Assembly (NCBI GenBank): GCA_000181795.3 | Contig: CM012955.1 | Coordinates: forward strand, 610,921-674,920 | Direction of reading: 5' to 3' | Length of the DNA stretch: 64,000 nucleotides | From: Trichinella spiralis | Taxonomy: Eukaryota > Nematoda > Enoplea > Trichinellida > Trichinellidae | Shown: piece by piece, positions 23,611 through 37,088 of the stretch | Position numbering within the stretch: the stretch's first letter is position 1 | Layout: each line of letters begins with the position of its first letter | The notes under the pieces: model-generated | Databases searched by the model: none | What the model was told of the DNA's origin: nothing | What the model saw: only the letters and a program-made list of their open reading frames with translations | Translations under genes and position numbers: made by a program

Positions 23611-24270
23611 GTGAATTATTAATCTCATACATTGTAATGATGGCTAACCCTGGGCGACTACGTATTTCTACTAATTATGCAAATCAGCATTGCATCGTTT
23701 TCACTGCGCGAAAAATAAATTTCAAAATAGCCACACATGTGGGAAATACATCAGTGAAACTTTAATGAAATGACAAAAGATGGGTAAAACGGAAATTGGG
23801 ATGCAAATGGGAAATATTTTACTTTTCCCAGGCAAAAGTTAAACAATTATAAATGCTTTCGTTTTTGATTCGCGGCAATTTAGTGATTTACTTAGCAGCA
23901 GTAATTTTGTAAATTTAATTCAATTGATCGAAAAAAAATATACATTAGTGAAAATCTAACAGGTTTGATGCCTAAAATGTTTCATGTGCAGAAATTGGCG
24001 GTCATTCCGGCCGTTGGAAGACAGTTATTGATGGGCGGCTTCCCTATGTATTAAATACGCCGACCTTCATGTTTAGAACCCTCATATTTCAAATCTGCCG
24101 TGCAGTTTAAAGTTAAACTCTCCAAAGCACTATCTTTCATCATTATAAATGTATAGCAATCAAAAATGTCTAAATTTTGAAAACAGAATTTTCGCCGATT
24201 TTCGCAAAAACAAGCAGCTCTATATAGCCCATGAAAATTTGCAATTTTTGAAAAAAGTTTTTCTCTCTTA
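23611..24270. repeat. Dispersed repeat, copy A
   Basis: Matches copy B in the same orientation about 1.34 kb downstream. Shared blocks are CCCTGGGCGACTA (23648), AAATCAGCATTGCATCGTTT (about 23681), ATCTAACAG (about 23954), ATGTGCAGAA (about 23985) and GCCGATTTTCGCAAAAACAA (24194). Divergence with indels, no coding frame, no terminal inverted repeat seen. It may be a non-autonomous transposon relic or a local tandem duplication. Confidence 0.8.
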
Positions 24271-24950
24271 AAATTAAGGAAGTTAATTTTTGTCCGTAGA
24301 GTATTATTCGCTAAATACTATAAAATTCTCCGAAACGCTCATGATTGCGTATTTCTTGATAAATACTAAAAACCGAGTAACTTAGAAAAAGATTTTGTCA
24401 AATCGAAATAAAAGAAATTAAAAATGAAAGTTAAATGAATGTGCATACGGAATGGTGTCATTAATTTTAACAACGAAACTACCAATGTTTTCACCTGTAA
24501 AAAGCAATTTATTTTAATAAGAATTGTTCCTGATTTTCATTGAAGATACAGGAACTTTCAAAATTAAAAATCTTTGTTCACTGAATATTATTGTATTATT
24601 AAAATTCACAGATTAGAATTTTTCAAGATTTTCTCATTAGAAAGCGATATGTTTTCAATATGAATATAAATTGAATATTAAATACAAATAGAAATTGAAA
24701 ATGAATATAAATTTTAAATGCTCAAACCGGAAACTTTATCAAATTTCTCAATACATCATCAATTGCAGCTTTTTGAAATTTACATACCTATAACTGGCAC
24801 ACAATTGCTTGCACTGATCATAAAATTATTTTACAATATGCCGTAATTTCTGAAAAGCGTGGAATGAGTTTCAGCGTTCAAACTGCCGGATACTTCTGAA
24901 GATTCGAATAGATGAATGCCATGCATGAGCCCAAAAGTTAGAAATGAATT

Positions 24951-25590
24951 GTGAATTTATGTAATTTCATAACATTTGTAATGAAAGTTGACCCTGGGCG
25001 ACTACATATTATACTAATTATGGAAATCAGCATTGCATCGTTTTTAATTAGCGAAAGTGAATTCAAATAGCCGCAAATTTGGTATAAATGGGAAGCTTGG
25101 TAATTGAAAAAGATGCTAATAGGGTCCGCATTCTATGAATTGTTTACTTTTTAGCAACGTAAACACTGAAAACGCTTACGTTTTGTTTCGCCGGAAATAA
25201 TGATTATTTCACAGCTATAATATCAAAAATTTAATTCTATTAATCGTAAAAAACGATATATTAGTAAATATCTAACAGATTCCGTGTCAAAAATGTTTGA
25301 TGTGCAGAATTTGGCAGCCGCTTCTTCGGTTGAAAGAGAGTTACTGATGGCCAACTTTCCTACGTATTAATTTCCGCTGTACTTGAAACTTGGAACCCAT
25401 TTATTCCATACCTGCTGGTTAGTTTGGATTGAAACTCTTAAACTGAAACTTTTTTTTAATATGAAACTATAACAATCAAAAAAAGTCCAAATTTGGAAAA
25501 CAATTTTTTTGCCGATTTTCGCAAAAACAACCAAGTCTATAGCTCATGAAATTTTGCAGTTTTCAGGAAAAACATTTTCCTCCAAAAATG
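24951..25590. repeat. Dispersed repeat, copy B
   Basis: Second copy of the unit described at 23611. Landmarks are CCCTGGGCGACTA at 24992 and GCCGATTTTCGCAAAAACAA at 25511. The offset between copies shrinks from about 1344 to about 1317 bases along the alignment, showing internal indels. Confidence 0.8.
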
Positions 25591-26085
25591 GACTTTATGG
25601 GCATCGGTAGATCGGAAATGCTTTCCGGAGTAAAATAAACATCTTCCCGACGTTCCTGGCTGCACAGTTCTCGAGATATGCACTAAACATTGGGAAGCAT
25701 ACCGTTGTATAAAGATAGGCAATATGCCAACTTCAAAGGCCATATATTCCACAACTACTGGGTCGTTTGCGTTGCAATTCTACAAAACACTATCTTTTAT
25801 CAATATAAAACTATAACAATTTTATTACTGTGCGTATTTGTATGTATCTTTATTTCTTTTTCAATTATACCTGATTTGCTTTCACTTTTTATATGAGTTT
25901 TATTTTCACAATTCTTGTTTAAGCAATTTTATTGGTCTGTTGCTATTTAGAAATGGTGTTTATTCAAAATGATGTTTTGATAACAAATGTGATGTATTAT
26001 TCCATTTTTTCACTTCATAATTTTGAATTTTGTGACACTTCGTCTTCGCATTTTTACTGGAATAGTAACTGCAATTATAATAATG

Positions 26086-26150
<65 letters not shown>

Positions 26151-26477
26151 CGTAATAATAATCATAGTAATTGTTAATATATTGACCATGTGCATTTTGA
26201 CTGAAATGACAGCTCGTTCTTTTTTTTTGCACCATTTCCAACTTTGTATAGGAAGGTTCCGCACTACTAAATATAACGCAAAACATCAGTGCAACAATAA
26301 TGGGAAACTATTAACACGTCTTGCACATGTGATGCTGAGTGTACAGGGTCGAAGTAAGATAATAGCTTGTGTTTCAAAAACTGAGCTAAAACTGCTGACC
26401 AGAAAAAGCAGCAAAGTGTCCAGTAGCTTCCCGTGTGCAATAAGTAGGAAAACTGGCTGTCATGTCTTTAGGATGGA
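25591..26477. other. Convergent intergenic region (ABCA end / PDZ gene end)
   Basis: No gene. Includes the 3' UTR of the minus-strand PDZ gene and the (AAT)n repeat. Open frames 25932-26177 and 26023-26481 exist only because the AAT repeat has no stop in those frames (runs of Asn or Ile). Confidence 0.65.
26077..26163. repeat. (AAT)n microsatellite
   Basis: About 85 bases of AAT/ATA units with a GAT interruption at its left end and CGT and CAT interruptions at its right end. Confidence 0.95.
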
Positions 26478-26892
26478 TTAAATTCGTTGCCGAGCAACAC
26501 GGAGCAAAACCTGGCAGCCAGCTTCTCTGATGAAATTAACTGCCGATGCTTGATCAAGCACTGGTTGATAATTAACAGCCAGAATGCGATCACCGAGCTG
26601 AAAACATTGATATTCGGTAAAAAAAATAAAACGCATATTGCTGATTGACAGCTTAATATGTGTACATGAAGCTTTCCGTCTACGAGCGAATTCGGCTGTA
26701 CCGATGTAATCAGGATTCCTTTGGGTCTCTTACCAACGCCCATTCCCCAAGGTTGGTTTGAATTTTTTGTTAGCTGAACTTCAATGATGTCGTAATTGTT
26801 GTCATCCGTATCTGCAATTTGTGTTTTCCTGTCTAAATTATCGATCATGTGAGAAGAAGCGCAAAATAAATCAGTGCCATTTGAAAGTGCGG
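26478..26892 (-). other. PDZ domain 9 and C-terminus of the scaffold
   Basis: Exons 26892-26666 and 26597-26478. The loop is WGMGVGKRPKG instead of GLGF. GDRILAVNYQPVL and VLLRVARQRI follow, and the stop codon comes directly after the last strand, so nothing follows the domain. Confidence 0.88.
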
Positions 26893-29335
26893 CTATTGTG
26901 AAATATTTTACATTAAGAAAATGATTTGTTTGCAAAAGCCTCTAAATTTTAACAATGCTTTCGAGCGAAATGACATACTTCTGTCGAATTTGAACGAGTG
27001 CCTTGAAATTCTATAGAAGCAAGATTTTTTATTGGATTCTTCTCGTGGACTGAGGGATTTGCTTCTACCTTCAGTTTTCATACTTGCTTCAAAACGGCCC
27101 TTATCCTTGCGACCACCATGAGTAGTGAATCGTCTGCTTGGTTCAGGAGATATTTTCATGCAGTTTAATAATGCCTGCGATGAAAAATTGTTCAGTAAAA
27201 AATACAATCAAATGCACTGCTACCGGTTGTGCTGAGGAGTCACTTGCAGCTGACAAAGCGGCAGCTGCACTTTTTGGCCTGGAAGATGTAACTTTTATTC
27301 TTCCTATCTTCAGTTTTACGATGCCAGTAGCAGTCTAAAGCAGCAACAGACAGTTAAGCAAAAAAAAAGGAAAAAGAACCAAATATTTGAATCAAACAAT
27401 TTTCAACTTTCACGTTTCACATTTGATACTGTTATCTATCTATCATTAAGTGAAATTTATATTGCATGTACTTTCAACAAGGTCGCAGCTTCTTCTTGAT
27501 AAGACGCTGTCAAATCTTTGCCATTGACGGCTAGCAATTGATCGCCTTGAAATAATCGCCCACTAGATTCAGCTATACCTCCTTTCATCTGAAAAGCAAT
27601 ATTCTTTATCTTAATATAAATGCTTTAAGTTGTTTTACAGTAAATATCAATATGACTGAATAATACCATAAATATTTACATATAACTCAATACAATTTTA
27701 TGATATTGGCCTATAAAAGCTACAATCGACGTGATTTACAAGATGTTAAATTTACTCAACTATATAATAAATGACAACTAAAATTATCAGTAAAAATAAT
27801 TATTAATTTAATAATCCTATATATTACACATTGGTGAATAATGAATGTTCAACAATAACAATGCCACAACTTTTAAAAATCTAGACTTTTATAAATCTAA
27901 ATTTGCTAAATGCGGACGCACTGGACATTTTAATTTTAATATACATATGTATATATATATTTATTTTAATAACCTACCACTTCTGCAATAAAAATGCCAG
28001 GTTCATGTTTTCGGCCAACAATGCTAAGACCAAGACCTTTCCCAGGTTTTTTATTTAGCTCCACTTCAAAGATGTCGTAAATGTTTGTAGGATCAAGCAA
28101 ATTAATTTTCATCTTGGGATCACGATGAACAAGAAGCCGAACTTTGGAAGGCGTTTGTCTAAGCAAATTAATGGCAACTTCGTGCGCTGCATCACGAATA
28201 GAACGTCCGTTAACCTAAAAATCCACCAGTGTAAGAGTAACATTTTCATCGTATAAAAATGGTAAATGATCAACAGTGCTTGCAACCTCAAGAATTTGGT
28301 CTCCTGCTGCTAATCTCCCGTCCATTGCTGCTGCACCATCTGGGTATATTTCATGAACAACAATACTGCCAAGGATGGTGTCAGAACCGCCGACTAAACT
28401 TAAACCAAGACCTTTTCCAGATTTGTCAATTTCAATCAGAGTTTCACATCCTTGCACTATTGAATCTGTAGCTGGATTAGATGCACTTTTCAACGATTTC
28501 GTAGACTGTGCTACAAAAAAATATAAATAAATAAAATCACCTGAAAATACAGTTTTGTATTTTCGTACTCAATGCAAGTGGAATAAATTAACATGTAAAA
28601 TCTTAATTCCAACTTAGTTACTTCACATGATCGACAAAAGCTATCATACTGTTTGACGTCAATATTATTATTAAAATATGCAAAATTAGCTGCTCAGTGG
28701 AATTGATATCGAATATTTCTATCACAGATTTTTATTTGCTTATGTTCTGCTGCTTCTTTTCCAGTCCAGCCAAGACTGATAATACTGTTACGCACTGCAT
28801 TTGGTAGAAAAGTTTGCAATAAACTACAAGCAATGAACATTGCATGCACACTGATTATTTAGTTTTATAGAACCAAGAATGTAAAATTAATTTATAAATT
28901 GAAATTTGTATCAACTGATGTGCAAAATACATTGTTTATACAAAAAGCACAAATGAAATTGCTTATACACATATGACTTATAAAAATTGTTTGCAAAAAG
29001 AAAAAACGGCTGAAAAGCGCAGTAAAATAAAAGCAGCGAAGCTTACCTGCCACAGTAGTGGATCCCGTTTTGGAAATCTGCTCGCTGACGTCAGTTTTTT
29101 CTGCGATTGGTTTTACATCAGTTGTGCGAGCATATTTGGAATGATGATCACAAGCGAAAGTCGTGTGCGTTGAAGTTTCAGCGTCCATCGTAATGGCTGC
29201 AGGTGACGTGTCCTAAAATAATTTGAATTTAATAAAAGAAGCAGAAGAAATCACAGCAGAAAATCAATCATTGTGAAGAACAATTACAACATTCAACACA
29301 ATTCATGACGTCCTGACGATCATCTTTACTCAATC

Positions 29336-29377
<42 letters not shown>

Positions 29378-32300
29378 GAAAATATCTCGACTTTCTATGG
29401 TCAGAACTACTACTAAATAAAATCTTATTGAATTTTCATTCAATTTATGCATTTCTGCTAAAAGGAAAAAGGAAGCAATTCAATTTTAAATTAAATGTAA
29501 CGCTATAAAGGTTAGTAACATTTAAATAAATAAATAAATAAATGTTTATGCATGCGTGTGTGTGTGTGTGTGGGATAAACCATGCGCATGACAGAAAATT
29601 ATTTATATTATTTATAAAAATGTTTCCTTCGGTCGTTACTTGCTTGCAAACGCAGCAAGCGCCTGGGTCTGTGTACTTTCAAAATCTCCGCAAAGTTGTA
29701 ATAATAATCGCTGTAATAATAAACAAAAATCAGGCGCAGAAACGTCAGTTGTTCAGTTTAGTTCATTGTTCAAATGCTCATTTTGTGAATGTGATGCAAA
29801 TGTTAAACATTTCAGTCGAACAATATACAAAAAAATTTACAAAAGAATCATTTAAAATTCACAACAAATACAAAACCCAAAGGTATTTACTTTGAACTGC
29901 TTCCATTGTAGGAATAATTTTGCTTTATTGATCTTCTGTTATTTTCTGATAGAAGAAAAATCCTATCCAAGAATTTTAAATTAAACAGACAGTCAAAAAG
30001 AAAGAAAAACTAACAGAACAACGTTAAACAATATGAGAAAAAGATGTTGCATGAATATTTATTTCAAAATTGCAAAGAATACAACAAAATGATAAACGAA
30101 CAGCCAACGACTGACAAATAATACCTACACGTGAACGGTTCTGATTGTGTGTAAAAATGGAAATTAACAGTGCAGCTTTTGAGTAGAAAGGCAAAGTTTG
30201 AAACACAGAACATGCCTGCCTTGTAATGCAATTGAATATTTTACGACAAATCAATACAGAAATTTCTAAGCTATCCAGATTGGGCTATTAAATTTCATTA
30301 AACTTCAGTTGCAATCAGCTGTTCAAGAGAGGATCTTTTCAATTGCTGATGCATTTTCATTTGCCGGTATGCGTGTTGTCACACAATTTCTTTTACGTTT
30401 CTCATTCACACTCTTCAATATGCATTACTATTATCAAATTATTTAAATTACGCAGACTGGGTTTGATTGAATTTAACATTTAATAAATTTCATCATATTC
30501 CATCCAGACGATCCATTGATAGTATATAAAATTATATAAAACTGATTAGCATAGAAAAAAGAAAATTCTCCAAAAACTCCACGCGTAATACTTCCCAGAT
30601 CATTTATTATAATGCACCATACCATACAAGAAATTCACAATTTGAAATTTGACAATAAAATATTTTGGAAAAATTTCTACCATAAATAATAAGATATAGG
30701 ATGTGCTGAAAAAGAACTTTTCAAGCCAACGAAATACAATTTCATGATTAACAATGCAAAAATATTTTTTTTTCTACTCTCTCATTTCAATCACTCTGTG
30801 ACTTTTGGTAGTATATCTTTCCTAATAATCATTGTCATTTATCGAAATGTCCATCAGAAGTTTTTTTTTCACTTTCCTAATAGTAAACTGATTACAATGT
30901 TCTAATCAATGTTAGTTACCCTATGTGATGTTAAAATATTTGACGCTTATTGACTATTAAAATATTGCATTTAAAATTACAATTAATAAAATGTACATTA
31001 AACAAAAATCCAAAGCAACTGTTCTATTTTTTGATTAATTGATTGACTGATTGCTGGAATGTTCATAAAATGATATGTTTGAGAGAATATAAGAATTGAA
31101 AAAAGAAGGCAGAATAACAATATTTAAATAGGCTAATAAAAACTCATTTAAAAATCATGAATTGCAGCATTTGCTGACATTTAGCTAAGGAATATAACAC
31201 AATTGCAGACACACACACACACATACCAGTGATGTAATATTATTGAAACGATTTCAATTTTAATTCACACAAAGCAGCCGGTACTGAGGCACGTCATCAT
31301 CATTACTACGTTCAAACGGTGATCAATAATGCATCGTTTATCATTCAACAGTATGCAAAAGTAACTCGCCGTATTTAAAATTTTTTATAAATTTTATAAA
31401 ATTTAAATGTGATTGATTCAAAGAATAAATAAATTGAAAATACAGTTTTCATTCAATGAGTGAAACATGAAATTTTCACTGTGAAAATAACGTGAATATT
31501 AGTTAATTTGTCTAGTTGGAGAAAGAGCTTTTACAAGAAATTTTATTTCAGTTTGAAAATTATATTACTTAATTTAAAATTGATTAGAAAATGAACAAAT
31601 AGCAATTTTAAAACTACAACTGCAATTTGACAATTTTTAACAAATCATTTTTGCTAAAGCACGTACGTACGTGTAAGTGTTGTAAAATATATCTACATCT
31701 AAACAACAAATAGTGGGGTTTCGATTAAGAAAAAAACAATCCCAACAAATATTCCATGAACTGCTTTAGCTCCAACTTTAGCTCGGAGAATTTATTTTTT
31801 TTTAACTAATAATATAAAAACTGATCACTTTATTACTTCTTACTTGTTATTTGGAATAAAACAAATTACTTGAATTTTCTAGAGAAGAACAAAATGAATT
31901 GAAAAAAAGTTCAATAAATAAATAAATAAATAAATAAATAAAATGAACTTTTGTGTTGACTGGAGTAGCGCATTTATCTTGTAAAATGATATTCACACAA
32001 CTTGCCTGATGATTCTCTCGATATAGTTGAATAAAATTGAACAGTTTTAAAAAATTACTTACCTCGTGTTGAGATTGCTTAGAAAAGGAAAATTCAGCAT
32101 GTGGATCAGATACTTTGCGTAAAACGTCTCCACTGGGTTGCATCTTGGCAGGATCAATGGCTAAATCTGCCGCGCCGTTGGGACGTCTAAAAAAATGCAT
32201 AATTATTATTAATAGCCAATTTGTAGTTGAAGTTTAACACAAAAATAGAAATCGAATTCACCGAAGCACAACAAGTCGTACAATTGAACTCGGTCGGTTC

Positions 32301-35300
32301 TTAATAATCGACGAAGCATTCAAATGGCTTCGACCATGAATGACCACGTCATCAACCTGAAATCGGAAAAAAAAAGAAACGTTTAAAATCATGCGTTATG
32401 GATGACAGAACAAACTATACAAAGCTGTTTGACGCAAGTGGGGAAAAAAATACTTGATAAAGTGAAAAAAATGAAAAATTTAAAAGAGGAAAACTACTAA
32501 GCAAGCCGACCTGCAAAATTTCGTCACCAATTGACAGTTTGCCTTGACGAAAAGCTTGAAAAGCGGCACTGTTTTCATCATCAATACCAGCAATAAGTAC
32601 GGATACTTTCGACCGATCCTTGTTACCGACCAAAGCAAGTCCAAGTCGATTGTCGTTAGCTTTTCTTAATTCAGTTATATGCAATTCACCGTTCAATTCA
32701 CCGAAACGTTCCAAAAGTTCGTCGTCTACAAATTCATATTCATTGTTGAATTTATTGGATATTAAAAAAAAAAAATTTTTTTCTACGTGAACAGAAAGAA
32801 AGAGAAGCTTCACAAAATATGAAAATTAATAAAAATAGAAAGAGAAATGAAAATAAAACCAAGTAGACTGAATAAATAAATTTTCAAGCTTTACACACAA
32901 GCACAGACCTAACAACAACTGGTCGTCTTTAACTGACATTGTAGGTGCTTTCACAATACATTCGCCGTTAGTTGACAGTTGTCGAGCTTTGTCATCATTG
33001 CATAAATCATCAACGGGCATCGTCGTGTTATCCGGTGAATTATCCAATACATGCTGTACTGTAGAAAGTTGTGATCTCTGTTCAGAATCGATGCTTGCAT
33101 AACAACGTGAACCAGTCGACGACTTGTTGCTATTTTTCCAATTGTCAATATCAATCGAAGATGACGTCATCTTTTCTTGGCTACCAGGCTCTTCTGAAGA
33201 ATATGCTTGATTGTCTTGTGTTTGTCCAGTTTGTGCATTTGGCTCGTTTTCAGACGTTGATGACAAATGAGGCTGCAATAAGATCCGAATTCAATAAACA
33301 CCAATAAGATAAAAAATAAAAAGCACAACTAGCAAACGTATTTATACCATCAAACAACAATGCATGCAAATGTGAACTGAATAGCTGTTGATATATAGTA
33401 ACAGTAGTCAGTCGATTTCTTTTCTTTTTTAATATCTTTTTAAAGATCACTTTTCCAAAACTTAAAAAAAAACGATAACTGCCCCAATAAAGTGTTTGCT
33501 CAGTAAATTCACTAATGGAAGAAATTTCCAGCTCATGAAATACTGTTTGATTAGATTGGAGGAGTGGTTGGGGTTGACAATCGGTTGTGATGGAAAACGA
33601 ATACCATGCTAATTGATCACTTTCATCGGTAAGCAAATTATCAATTGCACAGAAGTAACGTGCGTTTAAAAATGCTTTTTATAATATTTGAAGAATAAAA
33701 AAAACGAACGTGTTCAAACTTTCAGTAATACTAACAAACAAATACTGTAATAGCAACCTTTTGATTTTGAACTAATTTGGAAAAAGAATAAATAAAAGCG
33801 ATTCGACAAAATTAAATGAAACAGCAAAATCGAGACAAGAAATAAAATTTTTCATGATATTATTTAAATCGATGCCGTCGATTTTGAAATCATTGTTCAA
33901 TGCAAACTTTTCCAATGTTCAAATTGTAAGCTGAACGTAAACAATGCATCATCAGATCAATTTATTATCATATCATGGCAGCAATACGAAATCAAACATT
34001 TGCACTAATGAATGACTTTTCACAATTGTTCAACAACCTCTAATCCTGCATTGTTGCTGTAAAATTTGAAATAATCAAAGAATCGATGCTTTATTTAAAA
34101 TATCCTCGAAAAGAAAATCAGTCCAACTCCTTTCACTGTGCAAATATTTTTCTAATTATTCATTTCTACTCGATGCAATTATTCAAGCCAAACTCATCTG
34201 TTTCATGCTTAATGTTTACATTTTAAATTTCTTGAAATAATATATATGATCAATTCGCTTTTCCATTTTACAACAAAATCACATTACACGCGCTTGATGG
34301 AAAAACAAAATTACAAGGCATCAAAGTAACATAAAGAATGCTCAATCAATATAATTATAATGAAAAGAATTGTTTGATAAAGCAAATCACATTTCATTTC
34401 AATAAAAATGTTACAAAAATGTAACATTTAAAAAACTGTGATGATCTTTCAGAATTTCTGAACTGAAATGTAAAATATATTAAAGAATATCCTTTATTTT
34501 ACAAACAAATTCATCATTTCCATTAAATTAATGAAATGCAGTTTGACAATATTAAATTTCACCGACATTATTTTCAGACTTTTAAATATTAACCGTAATT
34601 TTGGAATTATTACCAACTGGTATCATTTGTGAGTAAAAAATCAATTACATGTCATCGTATTTGAAAACATCATCTTTTAGTATTTCACTTATATTACTGA
34701 ATTGAAATTAATAAATTAATCAGCATTGCAAATTATTTTTCGTTGTCGTCATTATTATTATTTTATATTATTTATCAAGATAATTAAATTTTCAAAACAA
34801 TAAAACCATAATGGTTCATATACCTCTTGCAAAGTATTATTTTTGCAGAGTTGCTTTTCAAATTGTATGTGACTTATCAATATGATCATTATCAACCAAC
34901 AATATGATGAAATTAATTAACTGAAAACAATAAAACTGCCAATTACCCAAGCAAAACTGAAGCTCTCTAAGATGAGCAACACCGGACTTTCTGCATGACG
35001 AATAATATGGACGCACTCTTCATGTGGCCGGTTGATTAGGCTAATACCGTTCACCTGAAAAATAACATAAAAAGCATGAAATTATACTTCCCCCAAAACT
35101 ACGTATGGATGTAACTCAATTGAAACTCACACTAAGAATACGGTCACCGATTTTAATTTGATTGCACTTCTGAGCAGCACTATTCGGTAAGACACTTTTG
35201 ACAAAGACACCAGAAATTACAAACGGCTTAACATTGTCACCTTGCATAATTTCAATTTTACCGCCAACTATGCTAATACCCAGATATTGGTCCTTGTTGC

Positions 35301-37033
35301 GATGGATTTCGACAATTTTGGTTACAGGTTTCAGTTTGGCAATGCCCAATTCAGCGGACTGATTTTCAGCGTATCTATTTTTATCATTGTCCAGTGTTTC
35401 CAAATTTTGCACATTTTCTTCGCTTTGCTGTTCAGTTGCTTCATCTGCAACTTCACTACTTCCAATACCTGTACCGACAAAAGGCAATTGTTGTTCGTTG
35501 TTGGTTTTGTTTTTTTCCAACAAACTTCTATCGCTTGGTAGATTTGAATTGAAAATTTCCAATTTATCGGATAAAATTGGAATTTGGTAACTTTTTTCCA
35601 CAACCGAAGGCAATTTCTGTGGATCTTGTTGTTCATCAGATGTTGTCAGTTGCAGATCAGTTGAAGAAAGTTGTTCACCGTTGGCAGTGTCTATTTTATC
35701 ACCAAATGAATATTCTCTTTGATAAGTAACTGGGCAACTGATTGCCGTTGCTAATGAAAGTGAAGAATTTGCCGACTTGATCCCACTTTCTGATACAGCT
35801 ATTTCGGACAATTCCAAACTTTTGCTTGACAAATATGGAGATCTACAATTCAGCGTCGCATAAATTTTTATACATGAAAATCCAATATATTATTGAACTT
35901 TTTTATAACAAAAATTTGAACGGACTATTTGAACCAAATTAACCGAAACAAATACGATGAAAACTATAAAGTAATAATGGAATGGTTCATTTGCATGCAT
36001 TTTTATAAATCAACAAATCAAAAGTTATTATAACAAAAATCGACAAAAGTTTCAAGAATGTAAAATATTTAAAAAGTACGAAATGAAAGGATTTTAATTT
36101 TTAACACAAAATATGATATAAAACTTGGACACTTGGATAAAGAGAGCAACAATTGGAAATCGTAAAAATGTAAAATCCACATAATTCAAACAATGTAAAT
36201 CCAAAATAATAACAATTTATGCAACCACTACAAAAAAGCTAACTACTCGTGCATTAACTTCAATTAAATACCTCTGCCACAATGCTACACAAATAGAATA
36301 ATTTTAAAAATATGCTTTGCTTATCTTACCTGTAATATTCGGGAAATTTCCTAAAAATATAAAAATATCATTTATAATGTTAAAGAACAGTATTTCAGTA
36401 CAACAAGAAATTTGAAACAAAATCAGCTTTTAATTCAAATTTAAAAAACATTTCAACTGCATGTTGAATTTCAGAAATAATTGATTTTGACCACAATTAA
36501 GATAATTTAAATGTTAAAAAAGTTTTGCATTATGCAGCTTGCACATGCATGATTTGTTATTCAACAGCTGCTTGGCAGATGAAAACTATTCCCTCGAAAA
36601 CTGAACAGACTTATATCCGAATAAAAAAATATATATTCATCTATATATTCAACATTCAAAAATTACATTACAATACACCATTTCCGATGAGACAATTTGA
36701 AGTTTTGTGATATTATAAGATATATATAACAGAAATCATTTTTATGTTTTACCTATATAATGCGCAAATTTCTGAATAAACTGATTTAGAATTATTTTCA
36801 TTAGAGACGCAGTTGAAGCAACAAATATCCGTCTCACAATGATTAATGGACAACTGAAGATGGAATTATTACAAGCTTTGTAATTTCTGGATTTAAAAAA
36901 ATGTTTCAAAATTTCCGACTTGCATTGCAGTTGATAAGTTGAAAAAATACACGCGATGCGCAACAACTGCTGTTGGCATCAGTGTAAATCCTATGCTGAG
37001 GATTCGACAAGCAGCGAGCGCGCATACAAGCAT

Positions 37034-37088
<55 letters not shown>

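Larger units (their letters stand above)
29213..32062 (-). other. 2.85-kb intron of the PDZ gene
   Basis: No nested gene recognised. It carries a (CTA)n run (29336-29376), an (AAAT)n run near 29520-29543, a (GT)n run near 29556, a (CA)n run near 31188 and an (AAAT)n run at 31912-31943. The frame at 29542-29895 is not supported by splice sites or sequence. Confidence 0.65.

Noticed and set aside
25537-25752. Minus-strand ORF overlapping repeat copy B
   Set aside because: No conserved counterpart in copy A and no recognisable protein; the short CGGAAA-TGC-TTTCCG hairpin inside it is too small to mean much.
26010-26481. Overlapping ORFs on both strands with long Asn, Ile or Tyr runs
   Set aside because: They are translations of the (AAT)n microsatellite.
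33250-33636. Sense-strand ORF inside the PDZ gene (SDQLAWYSFSITTDC...)
   Set aside because: Neighbouring exons 35054-34947 and 33272-32909 already join in phase 0, and the ORF has no GT donor of the needed phase before the stop-free part ends.
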